The translations under genes and the position numbers were made by a program. 64,000 nt of DNA from Prinia subflava (lineage: Eukaryota; Chordata; Aves; Passeriformes; Cisticolidae), in the NCBI RefSeq assembly GCF_021018805.1, contig NC_086247.1, positions 141,790,102-141,854,101 on the forward strand. Reading direction: 5' to 3'. The notes under the pieces were generated by a model that was given only the letters and a program-made list of their open reading frames with translations, did no database searches and was not told where the DNA came from. Shown in pieces: positions 38,301 to 52,500 of this stretch; the stretch's first letter is position 1, and each line of letters opens with the position of its first letter.

Positions 38301-41300
38301 AATCTTCTTTTTCCAGTTTAAAACAAGCTGTGTCTTTCTGTTCAAGGCTGAGTTCTCCCAATACTGTAATATGGTGGACAACCAACAAAAAATGTTAAAC
38401 AGAGAGTGTTTTAATGAATGAGAAATCCAGCAATTCACAATGGAACAGGAAAAATAGGAAGCCATTAGTACAACTGCAAATGTTAACAGATCTCCACAGC
38501 CACCTCCTGGAGCCTGTGCTGGTCTCATTTTTCCAGTCCTCAACTCTTATCTGAGCTCTCAATAGGGGATGAACTGAAACTTTTTCATCGAGTGTATTCA
38601 GCAAAAAATAAAAGTATGAATGCAAGGTAAAATCACAATCAGGTGAGCTGCATGATTTATTAATCAAATAAAAAACAGACAAAAATGTCATATTTTAGGT
38701 CAATATGTGACAACTAGAGTGGAGTCTGCTGTTTTCAATCAAAAGAAAAATAGAGGCTTAGGAGAACTAAATTGCTGAAGGACAGGAAAAAGAAAAAGTT
38801 GTTCTGAGCCTCTAAATATAGAAATCTCTCCTATGCTTTTTTATAAAAGATATGACCAACTGCAGGAGTCATTCAGATCAGCACATTTTTTCATGATGTC
38901 TTGACCTCTTCCCTTTTATTGAATACAAGTCCCAAAGCAGACAGGATCTATATACTTGCACATGTCTAATAAAACTAATAATAAAATAAACTAATAAAGC
39001 CAAATGGTAGTAAAAAATAGTTAATTATTGCTATACTAAAGCCCCTAAAAATATTAACTTTAATGGCTAATGCAGGCTAATCTCTCTTTTTTTTTTTTTG
39101 TGAGAGTGAAGATACATTGAAGTAATATTATTTGTTTCAGTTCACTCACATATATATTTTAATTTGTCTTTCCTTGCCTTGTGATAGTTTGTATGTCCTG
39201 AGTTGAGAATGGATATGCTGGCAAGAAAACCTAGGAGGAAATGGAAGAATAAACTCATGAGGAGATGCTCAAATGTAAGGGCTTCAGCTTTTGTTATGTT
39301 CTAAACCTTTCAAATATTTTTCCATGTTGTCACTTTTTATTCAGGTTAGTTTCCTGTCCTGATTTTTTTCGAGTTTATGAATAATACCATTGAAGCAAGT
39401 GGATCAGAATCAGAGTTCTAAACCTTCATTTGAAAGAATATGTCATTGAAGAATTAAATTAAAGCAAGAGCTTAAACTCATGTGTCTTGAAAAACTAATT
39501 TTTTATATTGTTGAATTTAAGCATACGTCAGAGGTTTATTAAATACCCTTTTGACTGTTCAGAGCATCAAAACATTTCTTTCTCAGTTTTCTGCACAAAC
39601 AAGCCTGGTACCTCCAAGTTAACTGGATAGGATTATTAAACTAATTTGCATCTGGTTGTGCTTAATTTTGGAAAGCAGACTTGCTGAAAGGATCTTAGAA
39701 AAGACAGGAAACAGTTAAAAAATACAACATATGTAATTTTCAGGGTGATTCCTTCACCTTTTCTTTGTGCCTTACAACAATGAGTTTGAGCTACCAACTG
39801 GTAAAGAAGATTTATCTCTATGAATACTGAATAATGCTGTAAAATATGCCCCTTTGTTTATTGGCCTTTGTAATTTCCTTCAAAAACTTCTAAAATATTG
39901 CTGTACTTATTTCAGAGGCATATTATAGATTTCACAGCAAGATTCTCATGTCATTAAAGGTATGTGCACTCATCATTGTAAACCACCTACGTCGAGCACA
40001 ATAGAAAATACATTCTATTGTTGTATTTTTCTGCAGCATCTTTGAGAAGGAGCTCCAAAATAAACAAGAATTATTCCAGCCTGCTCTTGTATAGGTGATT
40101 GATTCTGGATTTACGTGTTTTAAAGTCCCACTTCTGAAAAAAATGGCCCATTTGAAATCGCATCTGTTGACTTTGCTCTGAGAAGATAGAAACAGAAGAA
40201 CTCCAGCAACAGAAGTAACATCTGAACCACAGAAACTCAGAGGCTTTCCTGTCCAAAGACCTTGTAACAGGGCAAGCCCAGCTCTCAGACTTCAGCAAAC
40301 TCCCAGAATACAGGGTCTGGTGCATCTTTTACTGAGTACTTGACTCTATTTGCTTCCTCCTAGCATATGCCAACATAATTTATAAAGTTTATTTATGTGT
40401 CTTCATTTGTATATTTAGACATTTTTGGAAATGTGCTTTTTAATCCAGAAGATAAAATTAATGCTATACCCATAGATAAGGACACAACAATTTTTAAAGT
40501 CCTTATTTCCTCCTCTCTCAGAGCTGTGCATTCCAAAGGAAATGGCTTCCACATATCCTGACTGAAAAAATAGAGTACATGCTTATGACAAATATATTTC
40601 ATAACAAAAGAATGATTCATCACAAAAACGATCAAGAATATGAGGCAGCAGAAAATGTGAGATGTAAAACATCATGTTTGCTGAAAGACTAAAACACTGA
40701 AAAAGGGAAAAAGCAGTTAAAATAGATAACAAAAGCAGAAGGAGAACAAAAAGATTATTACAAAGTGGTTACGATAGATAATATTTCAGGAATATGAAGA
40801 GCAAGAATTCAATGAATGAGAACCTAATGCTTCTAGAGATACAGAAAACATTTAATTTACTAAAGAACCTTCAGCTAAGACCAAGATTAATAATTTTCTC
40901 CATTGTTCACTTGGAGGATGAAGAGATGGGAAACCAACATATCCTCACCAAAGGAAGAAGCAAGATGTATTGGTGTTAGGAAACATATATATTATAAACA
41001 TGATTGTTCTCCAGATCAGTGGTGGCTTGTCAGAAAGTCATAAGAAGGTTAAAAGACACACAGACGTGAATGGAAAGACACACAACAGCATCAGTGCCCT
41101 CTTGAACTTGGAAAACTTTATGCCATGTTTAAAGCATCAACCTGAAGTACAATGAAGTACATCAAAGCAAAATCCTTCTTTATTGCAAACACAACTTTTC
41201 CTCCACATATTTAAAAATGGAGGGTAAATTCTATCTACTTGTGTATATTTTGTCTATGCAAGTTTTCCTATCTTATTAAACATTAATTTTTGTGAATATT

Positions 41301-41423
41301 ATAAAAATATCTTGTCAGTGGGTACTAGAAATAAAACAGATAAAAATCCCTTCTATTTTCTCAAATGGCAATGGAATTTTTGTAATTAAATCCCATTAAG
41401 TAAATATTTAGATGCTGGTATTT
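35321..41423. other. Unique AT-rich DNA, no gene seen
   Basis: Short T-runs (for example about 39087-39099) are present. Open frames of up to 108 codons occur on both strands without recognisable domains. An ATTTGCAT octamer lies at 39644-39651, but such matches are expected by chance. Confidence 0.6.
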
Positions 41424-41483
41424 CTACCCCCTCCCCCCCCACCCTTTTTATTTTCTTAATTTTTTTTTTATTTTTTTTTTTTA
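41424..41483 (+). repeat. C-run followed by T-rich tract
   Basis: 'ccccctcccccccc' followed by 'accctttttattttc' and two T runs, ending at 'ttttttaaccc'. Low-complexity pyrimidine sequence. Confidence 0.85.
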
Positions 41484-44400
41484 ACCCTTGAAATGCTAGA
41501 GTAGCTCAAGGATACAGATTATCTAAATATATTAATACTTCTAGGCATATAGTGTCTGCTTGTTGGATTTCTTGTGTATAATATGAATACTCCAAATTTC
41601 TTCAGGTAATCCAGTGATGTTTGTTTTTCTCTAACGTTTAAAGTGACTGGCGTGCTTTTAGGAAACAGACATTTCAGTTGGGTAGGAATATAAGAAGTAG
41701 AAGCCAAAGCATGATCAAGTACTTGAAAGCTCATCTCAGATCTTATTCTCAGGGGTACATACACAGCTGCTCACACTGAACATGAATATCAAACAGGTAT
41801 CCACAGGAATTCTAATATAGGTATTTCAAAACTTACAAAATGTAGTAAAAAAATGTAACTGTGTACTGACAATTATTTGTGGAAATTCCAAAAATAGATG
41901 AATGCAAATTATTGTGAGCTGGGGTTTTGCCTTTCTTTGAATAAATATTGCAGAAAAACTTTAATTCTGTGATGAGGGTGTAAAAAATGTATTGAAATCA
42001 TTACATAAAAACAATCAAGCAGATTATGACTGTAAGAGAAAAGGGATTGAAGTCTGGTTTGGACTGGTACAATACAGTAGCAATACAAACTCTCATTCAC
42101 CATCCACTGTGTCAGTTGCAAACTTCCATTGATGTCAGTGGTGCAAGATAAAACTCCTGAAGCTTAAACACTTCAGTCAATATGTTGCTAGTGATCTATT
42201 TGTGCAGATAGCAAACAGGCTTAGATGGGGTGACCACTCAAAAGCCCTGTTATCACCTCTCATCTTTTTTGCTCTATAAACCACTGTCATGTGAACAAAG
42301 AATCAACCATAAACTGAAAAAATTTATGAAAAGAGGAACAGGGAAATCAATAAAAATGTAAGAAGGCAATAAAAACCAAAATAGCTTAGAAAAGAAAACG
42401 CTGGGGAGATACAGTAAATACCTTAAGCACATCAATAAAATGAAATGTCTACTTCAAAATAAGAATAAGAATAAAATCAAATGTAAGATTAAAAACATAT
42501 TTCAAAATACGGATTTGAAAAGTAGAAGTGTTCATGTGTTTTCTGCCAGGCTCCCAAAAATGGGTCTGATGAAATTTTATGCAACTTTAATCCCCTCCAA
42601 TTACATTCTGGTTTTTGTTTGAGGAGCAGGGTTTTTTTTGTTTTATTTTGCCTTGAGATGGTTGTTTGCCATCTTGTTTGTTTGTTTTTATTTGTTTTGG
42701 ACATTTGGATTTCATTGCAAGAACTGCGTCTGTAAAAACTGACTTGAAAAAATAAAAGCTGAGTTCCATTTACAGTTTAATATTGCCAAAATCTGGGGCT
42801 GTAGAAAAATGACAGCACTAGCAAGTGCTATACCCTGTGGAAGTCAACACAAAGTTTTGACTTCACTGAAATGCTTCTATTTTTATGGTAAAATTGCAAG
42901 ACCTGGTAATATTGAAGAGCATTCAAGGGGATTTTTTTGATTAGCAAAGTGCTCATTTTAAAATTTCAAATCCTAAAAATAAGCCTGCAGATGGCTTAGG
43001 GCTGAAACTGTTGCTGTTGAGCACTTTAGTCTTTCTCAGTGTTAGCTGGGCTAGGAACACAAGTCATTTGCATAGACCTGAACTTATTATTTTTAAAGTG
43101 TTAGTGCAACACTGCAGGATGTTCAAGACTAAAAGGATCTGAAATGAGATTGTTTCTATTGAAATATAAACTGTAATGAGTACAAGTAATCTACCTATGG
43201 TGTACATGAAAGAGAGACCATAACTAAACCCTTAAGGAAGAGACAGTAAAGGATTTAAATAAAATGTATTTGTGTGTAGAATTTAAAAACAAACTTTCTA
43301 TATGTTAGGATCTATTTATAAAGTTGTGAGGAGAAGAAGTCACGGTCTTGATTAAAAGAAAAGATGATATCAGGGACAAAGCCTCCTCTCTGCTATACTT
43401 GGTATTGGTACTGAGAATAATGATAGAAAGGCTTTTCCTCCACGTTAGCCAGACTGCACCTCAGCAGAGGGGACAACCAGCTTTGGCCAGGTTAAGGCAT
43501 TGGGATGGGGTTGGGGAGAACTTGGAGTATTTCTGCAGCCAGCAGTTGGGAAGTTGAGCAAAAAGCTCTCTGGAGCAACAAGAAATGCTGGATAGCTGCA
43601 CCTGGTGTTACACAGAAGAGGTAAATGCTTTTTGTGACCTGTCTGTTTAAGACAAGAGGCAGAGACACCTAGCACACTCTCAGGGCAGCCTGCCTTCAGA
43701 TTTGACAGATATCTTTTAAAATAGCTTACACAATTTTTATATTATCTGTCCACTGGCATTACTTCATCTCAAGTAGTACTGAGCACAAGGAGCACTAAAT
43801 GTCATTGACACTCAGGAGACCAGTATAAAATGAAAAAAACCCCAACCAAACAAAAATAAACCATTAAAAAAAAAACCCAAACCAAACAATCCTCCCCCCC
43901 CCCCCAGCAACCATTATAATGTATTGACAGTGTATTAGTAGAGCCAGACATCTAACTGGGTAAGTTTTACCAGTGTTTCATTAGCAAATGTCATTAGCCT
44001 GTGGCACAGTTTTCCTTTAAAGATGGTGTGTGCCCTATCAGCAGCAGGAAGGTTCATGACCAGTGAGTTTTACAGATTTGAGAAAAGGCCACAACACAGA
44101 GAAATCTGTCTTATCTTGTATCAGCAGAGGTGCTACATGAAATCAGTGGCAATATGATCACTTTGCAGGGAGAATCAGATCAAAATCCACTTCAAGAAAA
44201 TAAAATGTATGCATCTTGAAGATTGCTGTGCCATGGAAAATACACAGTATAGAAATTTGTTGGAGAGAAACACATATGCTCTGTATTAACATGAAGGCAG
44301 ACTAAATAGAAAGTTATGAAGGCCTCAATCTAGAATGTCTATAAACCTCTGACAACATGACACTTTCTGTGTGAATAATATAAAAATACATCAAAATATA

Positions 44401-47400
44401 TATAATGACAAAGACAAATATATACATATGTATGCTTTTCTTAAGGGGAAAGAAATGGAATTCTAAGATGTAACTGTAGAATAGTTAGGCTAAAATTAAG
44501 TAAACCCTCAGATACTACAAAAAAAACCAGTTGGATATTTCAGTAACATTTTCAAATTAAGCTTATACAAAGCAATAACCAGCCAAAGTCACCAAAGAGC
44601 CTTTAATTATATCCATCTAAGCAGAACTTCCAAAAGGTTAATTGTGAATAGAGTATGTGTAATATGTTCTTGAAATTAAACAAGAAAATGCTGTTGTAGA
44701 AACTATATCTGACAAAATTCTCAATAATGCAACATGGGAAGTAGTCCTTCACAGGTCTAGATACACACTCAAAGATAGGTCATTATACTTTATGTGATGC
44801 ACAAAAACCAGCAGTGAAACACATTCCTAAAAGGAAGATTTCCCTTTGCACAATATTTACACAGGCAAGGTATCTCAGTGTCTTTCTAATAAAAAATGGT
44901 GACAAGTGTTTGATGGCAGGGACTGAGATAGTAGTCTGTCATCTAAGAAGGGAACATTTAGAAGTGTCCTTGTCCCTCTGGAATTGTTACTTGTTTTCCC
45001 TGAGAGTTGAGGGGGCACCAGGGAAACTCTCATACCTGTTCAGAGTGGTTGAAAGACAAAGGATTTCAACTGTGACAATCAGAAAACGCCATGCACCACG
45101 GAAAAGTGATTTCATGTTCAAGGCTATTCTTGGTTTTCACTTTTAGTGTGGAATGTGTGGCCACAGGCAGTGAGCTCATGTGCAGCAAAAGAAGGACGAA
45201 AACCTCCTTAATATTCCTGATATTTTTATATTGACTTCAGCAGCAAGCCAAGATGGGATTCATCTCACTGGATGTAAAGATGTCCAATATAGTCACCCTC
45301 AACTATCCTTGCTGTCTCTGAACATCAGATCAGAAGGATAAGTTGTGTCTAAGACCCAATTTATTTATCTTAAAGTAAATGCCTAAAAGACATTAGATTA
45401 ATCATGCCTTAGAACCAAATTTACTATAAAATAAGCTTACAGTGTCATCATTTCCATGTAAATGTGTAAAGCTCAGAAAAATCCTTCTTGGCAGCAAATA
45501 CTGAGACATCTCTTGATGTCTTAGCTTTTCACCTTCAGTAAATGTTTATTTTTGTGAGGAATTTCTTGGGCTCTCTTGTCCTCTTCAATTTGCTTTTAAG
45601 TAAAGCTGGGTGCAGGTCACCTCTATTAATCACGAGTGTAAGCAAAGTTCTGACACTTCTTTCATGGAAAGATGAGATATATGGAAAAGTTTATTACTAT
45701 TTCTTATTGGAACATACTTGATTAGCTGTGATTTAGCTTTCCTTTTCTATCACCTTAGCAAGAGAGGCTGTGAAGAGTGTTGCCATTCTACATCCCAGTA
45801 AGCTGGAATGGAAAAGATTCCTTTGAGTGCTCTCCAATCACTGCAAGTGGGGATTTTGCCAGCCCTCAGAGCTCATACAAATGATGTACTGCTCTCTGCT
45901 CTGGGTATCAAAACTGGCCATCAGTCATGTAGCAGTCCCAAATCTAAACTGCATAGTACAGAAGAGGGAAAGAAATGCTGCCATCCATAATACTTCCAGT
46001 AGGACTTCTGATGGTAATGTACTTTAAAGTTGAAATGTCTTTGTCTTCACCTTCATAGGATGTGCAATTCTGAGTCCCAAAAGCTCTGTGTTGGAAATCT
46101 CCAGATGTATCCCCTTGATTTAAGTCATTGGTAATTTTGTGCAAAATATACACAATGTTACTGCTGACTTTACCCTCATTTAAAACAATACTTCATAGCA
46201 GAGAAGTATTTTCAGGGGTTTTTTTTGTATTTTTTTAATAAGTAGAAAGGGTGTTTGAAGAATTTAGTACTGAAGTGAGAACCTGATAGACTTGTGAAAC
46301 CCAAAAAACATGGGATATATATTTCTTTAAAATTAGGGTATTTCCCTCAGTCACGAGAACTCTAAAAATAATTAGTCAATAGTACAAGGTGATACAAAAC
46401 TTCATTGAAACCCAATGAATGTGTGGAATTCACCCTTAATTTTAGAGTATTGTTTGTAAAGATCACGCCTGTTAAGTTGCCTCTCTTATTGCTGTTTTTT
46501 ATGAGAGTTTAATTTTGGTGAGCACCTGAGGGATAGCTTTTTATAACATGATTGTCCCTCTCTGATTATTAAGACCACAATTTAGTTTCAGCCAAGATGA
46601 TTATTGAAAAAGGTTTGTTTAATTTCCTGCCTCCAAGCTGTCCACATAGATAAAAAAAAAAAATCCCATTGCACCTAATTTCACACAAATCAATATGATT
46701 GGCAGGCTTTCCTACAAAAGTGTCTAATGTTAAATACACACGGTGCCTGAATTTCCTCTAACAGCCTGTGGTTTAAGCTTGTCTCAGTCAGGGCAGGCAC
46801 ATTTCCCAGGGCATGAGGATTACAGTTTTGGCACTAGAGCGACTTGTCCGGATTTCCTCTTGTAGATTTTCAAAAGTAGCACCATTTCTGCAAAGTCACA
46901 GCCACACAGGGCGGTCATGAATGATCAATGAGTTTGTAAGATCAGAGCAATCATTTCTTAATGGAGCATCTAGAGAAAGGAAGCACTGGAGGATGGAATA
47001 TGCAAAAGCTTATTGAGTGATACTTAGTAGATGCTTAGGGGAATGGTTACGGACAGGCATTTAAAGATGGAATTGCAGGGCTTGCATTATTCAGCACAGA
47101 AAGGGAGCTGACACTGCCCAAGTTATAAAAGAAGGTGAAGATGTAGGAGAATAATTATCTTTACTGGAAAACTGGAGAGCCTAAGGAGTAAAACAGGAGA
47201 GGACACAGCAGAAAAGCAGTTGAAGGCGTTGAGGGAAGGGAAAACTGCAATGCAAAGGTTAGAAAGCCTCAGATATTGCTTGAAGTATTCAGCAGTCAGG
47301 TGTGATAGACTCCACTGTTAATGACTAAAAAAAAATCCTGGAGGTGCCAGGGTGCTTTGCTGAGGTTTGCTTCATTTAGAAGGAAGAGATGAGTTTTTGG

Positions 47401-49368
47401 GGATGTGGTGGTGATTTGCACAAGACAGAGGGGAAAGCTACAACTAGACTTTGAAGCTGACAAAAGGCAAATCCTGCAGGATGAGACAGTGTCTTTTACC
47501 ACAGTAATTGTCCTTCCTTACACAAACTCAGCTGTAAGTCCCCCTCAGGTCCCCCAGGGAAGGTCTGATGGGGCATCACTGGCTCTGCTATGCTGACATG
47601 ACAGGGAGCTGTCACATCTGAGCAGGGATCAGGACCCATCAAAGGCCCCCAAAGCCCCCAGACCACTGCTGGGGCCCTCCACCAGAGGACTGCATGGGAT
47701 CCAAGCATGCAACAGATCCAGAGCTGTGCAAAGACAGTACAAAACTCCCAGCCCACCCTGGCCTGAGCCTATATTAATCCATTTGAACTGTTTCATAATG
47801 CTCTCGCCACTGAGAAAATCAGAAGAAGAGACAAACAGGATGCCATGGGAATCCACAGGGTGATGATATTTTTCTACTTCATCTGTGCCTCTCTCACTCT
47901 CTTTGTCCCCCACTTTTTAAACTTTTTTTCTGCCTCATCCTCTTTGCCCCTACATTTACTGTTGACTTTGGCATATGGTCTCTTTTACACCTTAATTTAT
48001 GCAGAAGAATCTTTTAAATAATTTTAATAATCAGATCTTAATATTAGGCAAAATAAAAAGGAGATCTAGCTAAATTAATATACCAAAAAAAAAGTCCAAA
48101 GAGAATATGATACCACTGATTTAATATGAATAATTTTGATTAGTTATGTAGTTTCAAGCTACTGCATCAAGATTTGCCTTCTTTGGAAAAATCTATTAAA
48201 ATACAATCATGCAATTTAAGTGTATCCTGGAGCCTCACCCAATATGCTTTGCTACTCATATAGAGAATGTTAAAGCCCTTCAATCCCTGTGTGCTACTGG
48301 AAACACACAGAGGACAATTTAATTTGGATTGCTACAAAGGAAAAGTAAGGCCAGGAGTGACAAGGGACTTTGCACAAAGCTTCAAGCCTGCAGTAGTCTA
48401 TGGACATACTTAAAGAACTAATGACATTGGATGCACTCCAGTGCTTTTCAAAGGAAAATCAAATTGCTCTTTAGAAGAATCTTTATGAACCAAAGAGGAT
48501 TTATTGGTAGAGAGAGTATGATCACAATCAAATGTAGGGAAATCCTTTCTTCTCTCTCTCTATGCTTTGTTGTGACACTGCTGTCAAGTTGAAAATGGAA
48601 ATAGCCCTGCTCTGCAGTGAACTTCTCTTTGTCTTCTCCTGGAAGAGAATATGTTAAGATGCTTTGAGAGAATCAGGTTCTCTTTTCACGTATATCTGGA
48701 ATACTGCTTTTCATGCAGAATCAATGACCTCATCTTCCCTCTTGCAGCACCAGTCTAGCACCAAGGCTACAGCTGCCCATCCTCCCTAAGCACAGCTTGC
48801 TGGGGCATTTTCCCTGCGTGAGGCAATTCCAGTTCCTGTGCTACATTGCAATACGCCAGAAATCTGTGTTACCAAGCTACCAGGAAGTACACTATGGAGT
48901 AAAATCTGCTTCAAAATAACCCTGTCTCTACATCCTTCAACAGTGTACCAGGTGTTTTTCTTCCTGATTTAATTATAGAATAAAATATTCCTGCAGGAAA
49001 TGGCCTGTGCTGATCTATACAGTCATACTAATGTCCTATTGGCAGAAGCAGCAGCTACAGCTGTTATGGCAAAATGCTTGCTGTGGAAATATTTTTCAAA
49101 GAAATAAGATGATTTAAATGTATTACTCTCTGCCATTCATGCATGCCATTAAATGTCAGAGAAGAGATTAGATTGCAACTCATTTTGTGGCATTTCTTGA
49201 TCAAATCATTGGTTTCAAGGAAGGTTTTATTCCTGGGACTCAGACTTTCTGTGTTGTTTCATAGGCGTGTAGCTAAAATTATTTGTAAAACAGCAATCAT
49301 GAATGGAACAGGGCTTCTCTCCATGACAGTTTTAGAAAATACCAAAACGGTTCCTTTTCTAACTTCTA
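41484..49368. other. Unique DNA, no gene seen apart from one A/C tract
   Basis: Besides the A/C tract at 43.8 kb there is a T/G-rich run at about 42625-42700, an AT-rich stretch at about 44385-44435 and a GC-richer patch at about 47500-47770. None resolves into a gene or a known repeat. Confidence 0.6.
43833..43905 (+). repeat. A/C-rich tract ending in a 12-C run
   Basis: A-rich units with CCAAAC/AACCC interruptions run into 'cctcccccccccccc' (12 C at 43894-43905). It is of the same kind as the tract at 62.1 kb. Confidence 0.88.
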
Positions 49369-49506
49369 TTTTCCTTTTCCTTTTCCTTTTCCTTTTCCTT
49401 TTCCTTTTCCTTTTCCTTTTCCTTTTCCTTTTCCTTTTCCTTTTCCTTTTCCTTTTCCTTTTCCTTTTCCTTTTCCTTTTCCTTTTCCTTTTCCTTTTCC
49501 TTTTCC
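49369..49506 (+). repeat. (TTTTCC)23 hexanucleotide satellite
   Basis: Twenty-three perfect copies of TTTTCC, 138 bases with no interruption. Open frames across it encode Leu/Phe repeats on the plus strand and Lys/Glu or Gly/Lys repeats on the minus strand; these are translations of the satellite, not proteins. The perfect array suggests recent expansion or ongoing length change. Confidence 0.98.
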
Positions 49507-49585
49507 CCCTTCCCCTTCCTCTTCCTCCTTTCCTTTATAATTTCCTTTCCCCCTCCCCCCTTCTCTCCTTCCTTTTTTCCTTTCC
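49507..49585 (+). repeat. Degenerate pyrimidine tract next to the TTTTCC satellite
   Basis: Almost only C and T (CCCCCTTCCCC, CTTCCTCCTTTCC, CCCCCTCCCCCC and so on), with one short 'ataa' break. Together with the satellite it makes about 215 bases of nearly continuous polypyrimidine/polypurine DNA. Confidence 0.9.
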
Positions 49586-52500
49586 AAAGAGAAATTCTCA
49601 GCTCCACAGGATAAAATCCAACCCAACACATCAGTAGGAGGAACAAACAAAGCCTGAGCTGTGATGCCCTGCCTGCTTACTAGAAGGCTGCAGAGTGGCC
49701 TTGAGGCTACAAATGTTCAGCTGCTGGAAGGGCTGTCAGGAGCAGGCCCAGGAGGCCACACGTGTGAGTGTGTGAGTGCAGTGCAGCCACCCTCCCACAC
49801 AACAGGAATGCCATCAGAAGGATGTGCTCTGTGCAGGAGGAGGAAAAATTTATCTCTTTGGTGCATCACTACGGAAACCCAGCCGCGGCGTCACTGCCAA
49901 AGCTCCTAAGACAGCTCAGTCTGTGACTATGACTCGAAATTACTAAAGCAGAGATCTTTAAATGGTGCTGATAAAGCATGAAAGAATTAAAAAAGGGGAA
50001 ACATTCTTTAAAAAAAAATGAAATACAATATTCCCTTTTTGCATCACTATAACTATATGTTATTTCTGTCCTGCAGTGCATTCAGGTTATGTATTCTGAA
50101 ATGAAATTCTCTTTATAGACCATAATATAAATTACATTTTACTCACGATTTCTAAACTCTAAGAAGTCTTTCTATTCAAAGATTCTGTTTCAAGAGATTT
50201 TTTTTTTGTGATCTCTTGGAATTGGAGCAGTGTATAAAGGGGCATTGCATGGCTGTATGTGTAAATGCAAATTAATTTCCTTTGGAGCACTGCTTTACCT
50301 TTTGATTTCAATAACATTTTCCAGACTGTCAAGAGTATAAGGATAAAAACTGCACATATGCAGCCTCCCAGTTGTTCTACATACAGGTTATAGCCATAGC
50401 TTAATTTCAGAGAGTCACTGGATTAAGATTTACATGCATAATTGCAGAAAAGTGATTCTCTGAAACAGCTGAAATACTGTGGTATTTATAGACTGCATAT
50501 AGTTTGCTGGAAACCATGATCTATGTAATATCAAAACTCAAAACCAAAAAAAGAGTGAACACAACAATTGTTCTTATGTAAGAGATTATTAGATTCTATG
50601 TAAACTCTTTTTATTAAGGCAGTTCTGCTCCGTTTATATGATTTAGGAAAATGTTATTTCATTAGAGATGGGAATATATCTTTGATTTTCAAACTATACT
50701 TTCACTTCCTCTTCCCTCACCCCTCCCAACATTCTCATTTATTACTTACTGCAATACCTTAGTCACAACAAGAAAGGGAGTGTTAAAATCCACAAGGGCA
50801 TTTGAAAATTGGCAATAGGAAAAATAGTTTTTATAGCACTCTTTAACACGGCAAAACAGATAGAAAATTATTGGATAAAATTTCCACCAGTAAAAAGCTT
50901 ATTGGCCAGTGGTGGGTCTGTTTATCTGTCCTTGTTAACAGAAGTGCAAACATCCTGAAAAATATTGTTTTGTACCTTGTAACTGTGTATATTGTACATT
51001 TTATTATTTAGTTCTTTTGGCTGGTAGCTTGAAACAGATGGAACTCCTAGAAAATAAATAATTAACCCAGCAGGCCAGTAGCTAATGTTTGAAATCATAT
51101 CTAGTGAAAGTATAATGGCATTTATGGCATCAATAGTTATACAAACATTATGCATATAACATTCTTCCATCCTTCCATTTTCATTTGTTCATAATTTTAT
51201 GAAAATGTGCCCTTTGAAGCAAAGTTTCCTTACCTTGTTGAGCTCAAATGTATTCTTTATATGAAAGTTAGAAGAGAAAGAAAAATCTTTTCAGATGTTT
51301 TTAAGATGTGTGAAGTTGGAAAAATATTCTCTTCTTTATGCATTTTTATTTATTTTTGTATACTTCAGAAATTACTCCCTTTTGAAATAAACAAGCAAAA
51401 AAGAATGCAATCAGTGAAATGATATTTTTCCTAGCTGGAAAAAAACCCAAACACAAAAAAACTAAACCAAAAACCTTAAAGGCATAATTAAAAAATAAAG
51501 TTTTAAAACACTGAAATTCTCATGCTGAGCACCTCAGTGGATACAAACCAAGGGACAACTGCATTAGCAAGACCAGATGATGTAAAACAGTATGACTACA
51601 GTGAATCCACAAAAAATACATCAATTTACGTATTGAGCTGAGCTGAGTCCAAGGGCCTGAGCTTCCTCTGTATGAGAATATCAAATTGCATCATTTCTTT
51701 GCAACAAAAAGCCTGAGAATGTTTCCATAGTGTTAGGATTTTGCACCTGTGAGGGCAAGGCTGTGAATAGCTTCTTGAAACATTTTTAGAAAATATTTTT
51801 GAGAGGTTTATTTCAGGTGGCGTAGGACTGTACTGCAAGGAAGTGAGTTCTTGATCTGTATGATCACACTGTTGCATCAATCAGATTGATATTTTTCTTG
51901 AGTGTAAGACTTAACTATGGACAAAAGCTCTCAGGTTATGCATGAGGCTGGGAAAAAATGATAGTTTTTACAGAGTGCTGAAGTGTGAAAGGGATCGCAG
52001 GAGGTTTCTTCCAGCAAAAACTGATCATTAAGTTCTCCAGTAGTCATGATCTCTTGCCCAACTCACACATCAAAAGGGGAGGGAGACTGGCTGTGGCAAT
52101 CCTACCACCCCTAATACCCCCCACAACATAAAGGTCATCTATGTAGTGAGGTGGTCAAATTTCTGCCTTCCAAATAGAAGCTGGGGTGCAAATGCTTAAA
52201 CACAGGACAATAGAAATTCCTTAATTTTCCCTTCTGGAGTACACCTTGTACTTTACTCCGATCCTACCACAGTACTGTACTTGCTACAAGATTACAACCT
52301 TCCCTGCATTATGAACACCACAATAAAATGTTTGCTTTGTAAGTGTGGCTTTAAAGGTTCTTATCTCACAAGTCTGACAATGCAGCGTGCTGTGACGCAC
52401 ACGCTGCAGACACAGGAGCCCTCGATGAAAGTCAAACTTTGATTACTTGATTGCAACACCAGGCCAAGAAAATGAGAGAGGGACACAGTGAGGATTCAGC

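Noticed and set aside
49143..49637. 164-codon plus-strand frame and 94-95-codon minus-strand frames
   Set aside because: Most of their length is the translated TTTTCC satellite (Phe/Leu or Lys/Glu repeats). There is no domain and no splice context.
341..50272. POU octamers (ATTTGCAT/ATGCAAAT) at 341, 39644, about 41903 and 50265
   Set aside because: A handful of matches to an AT-rich 8-mer on two strands of 64 kb is near chance expectation, and they are far apart.
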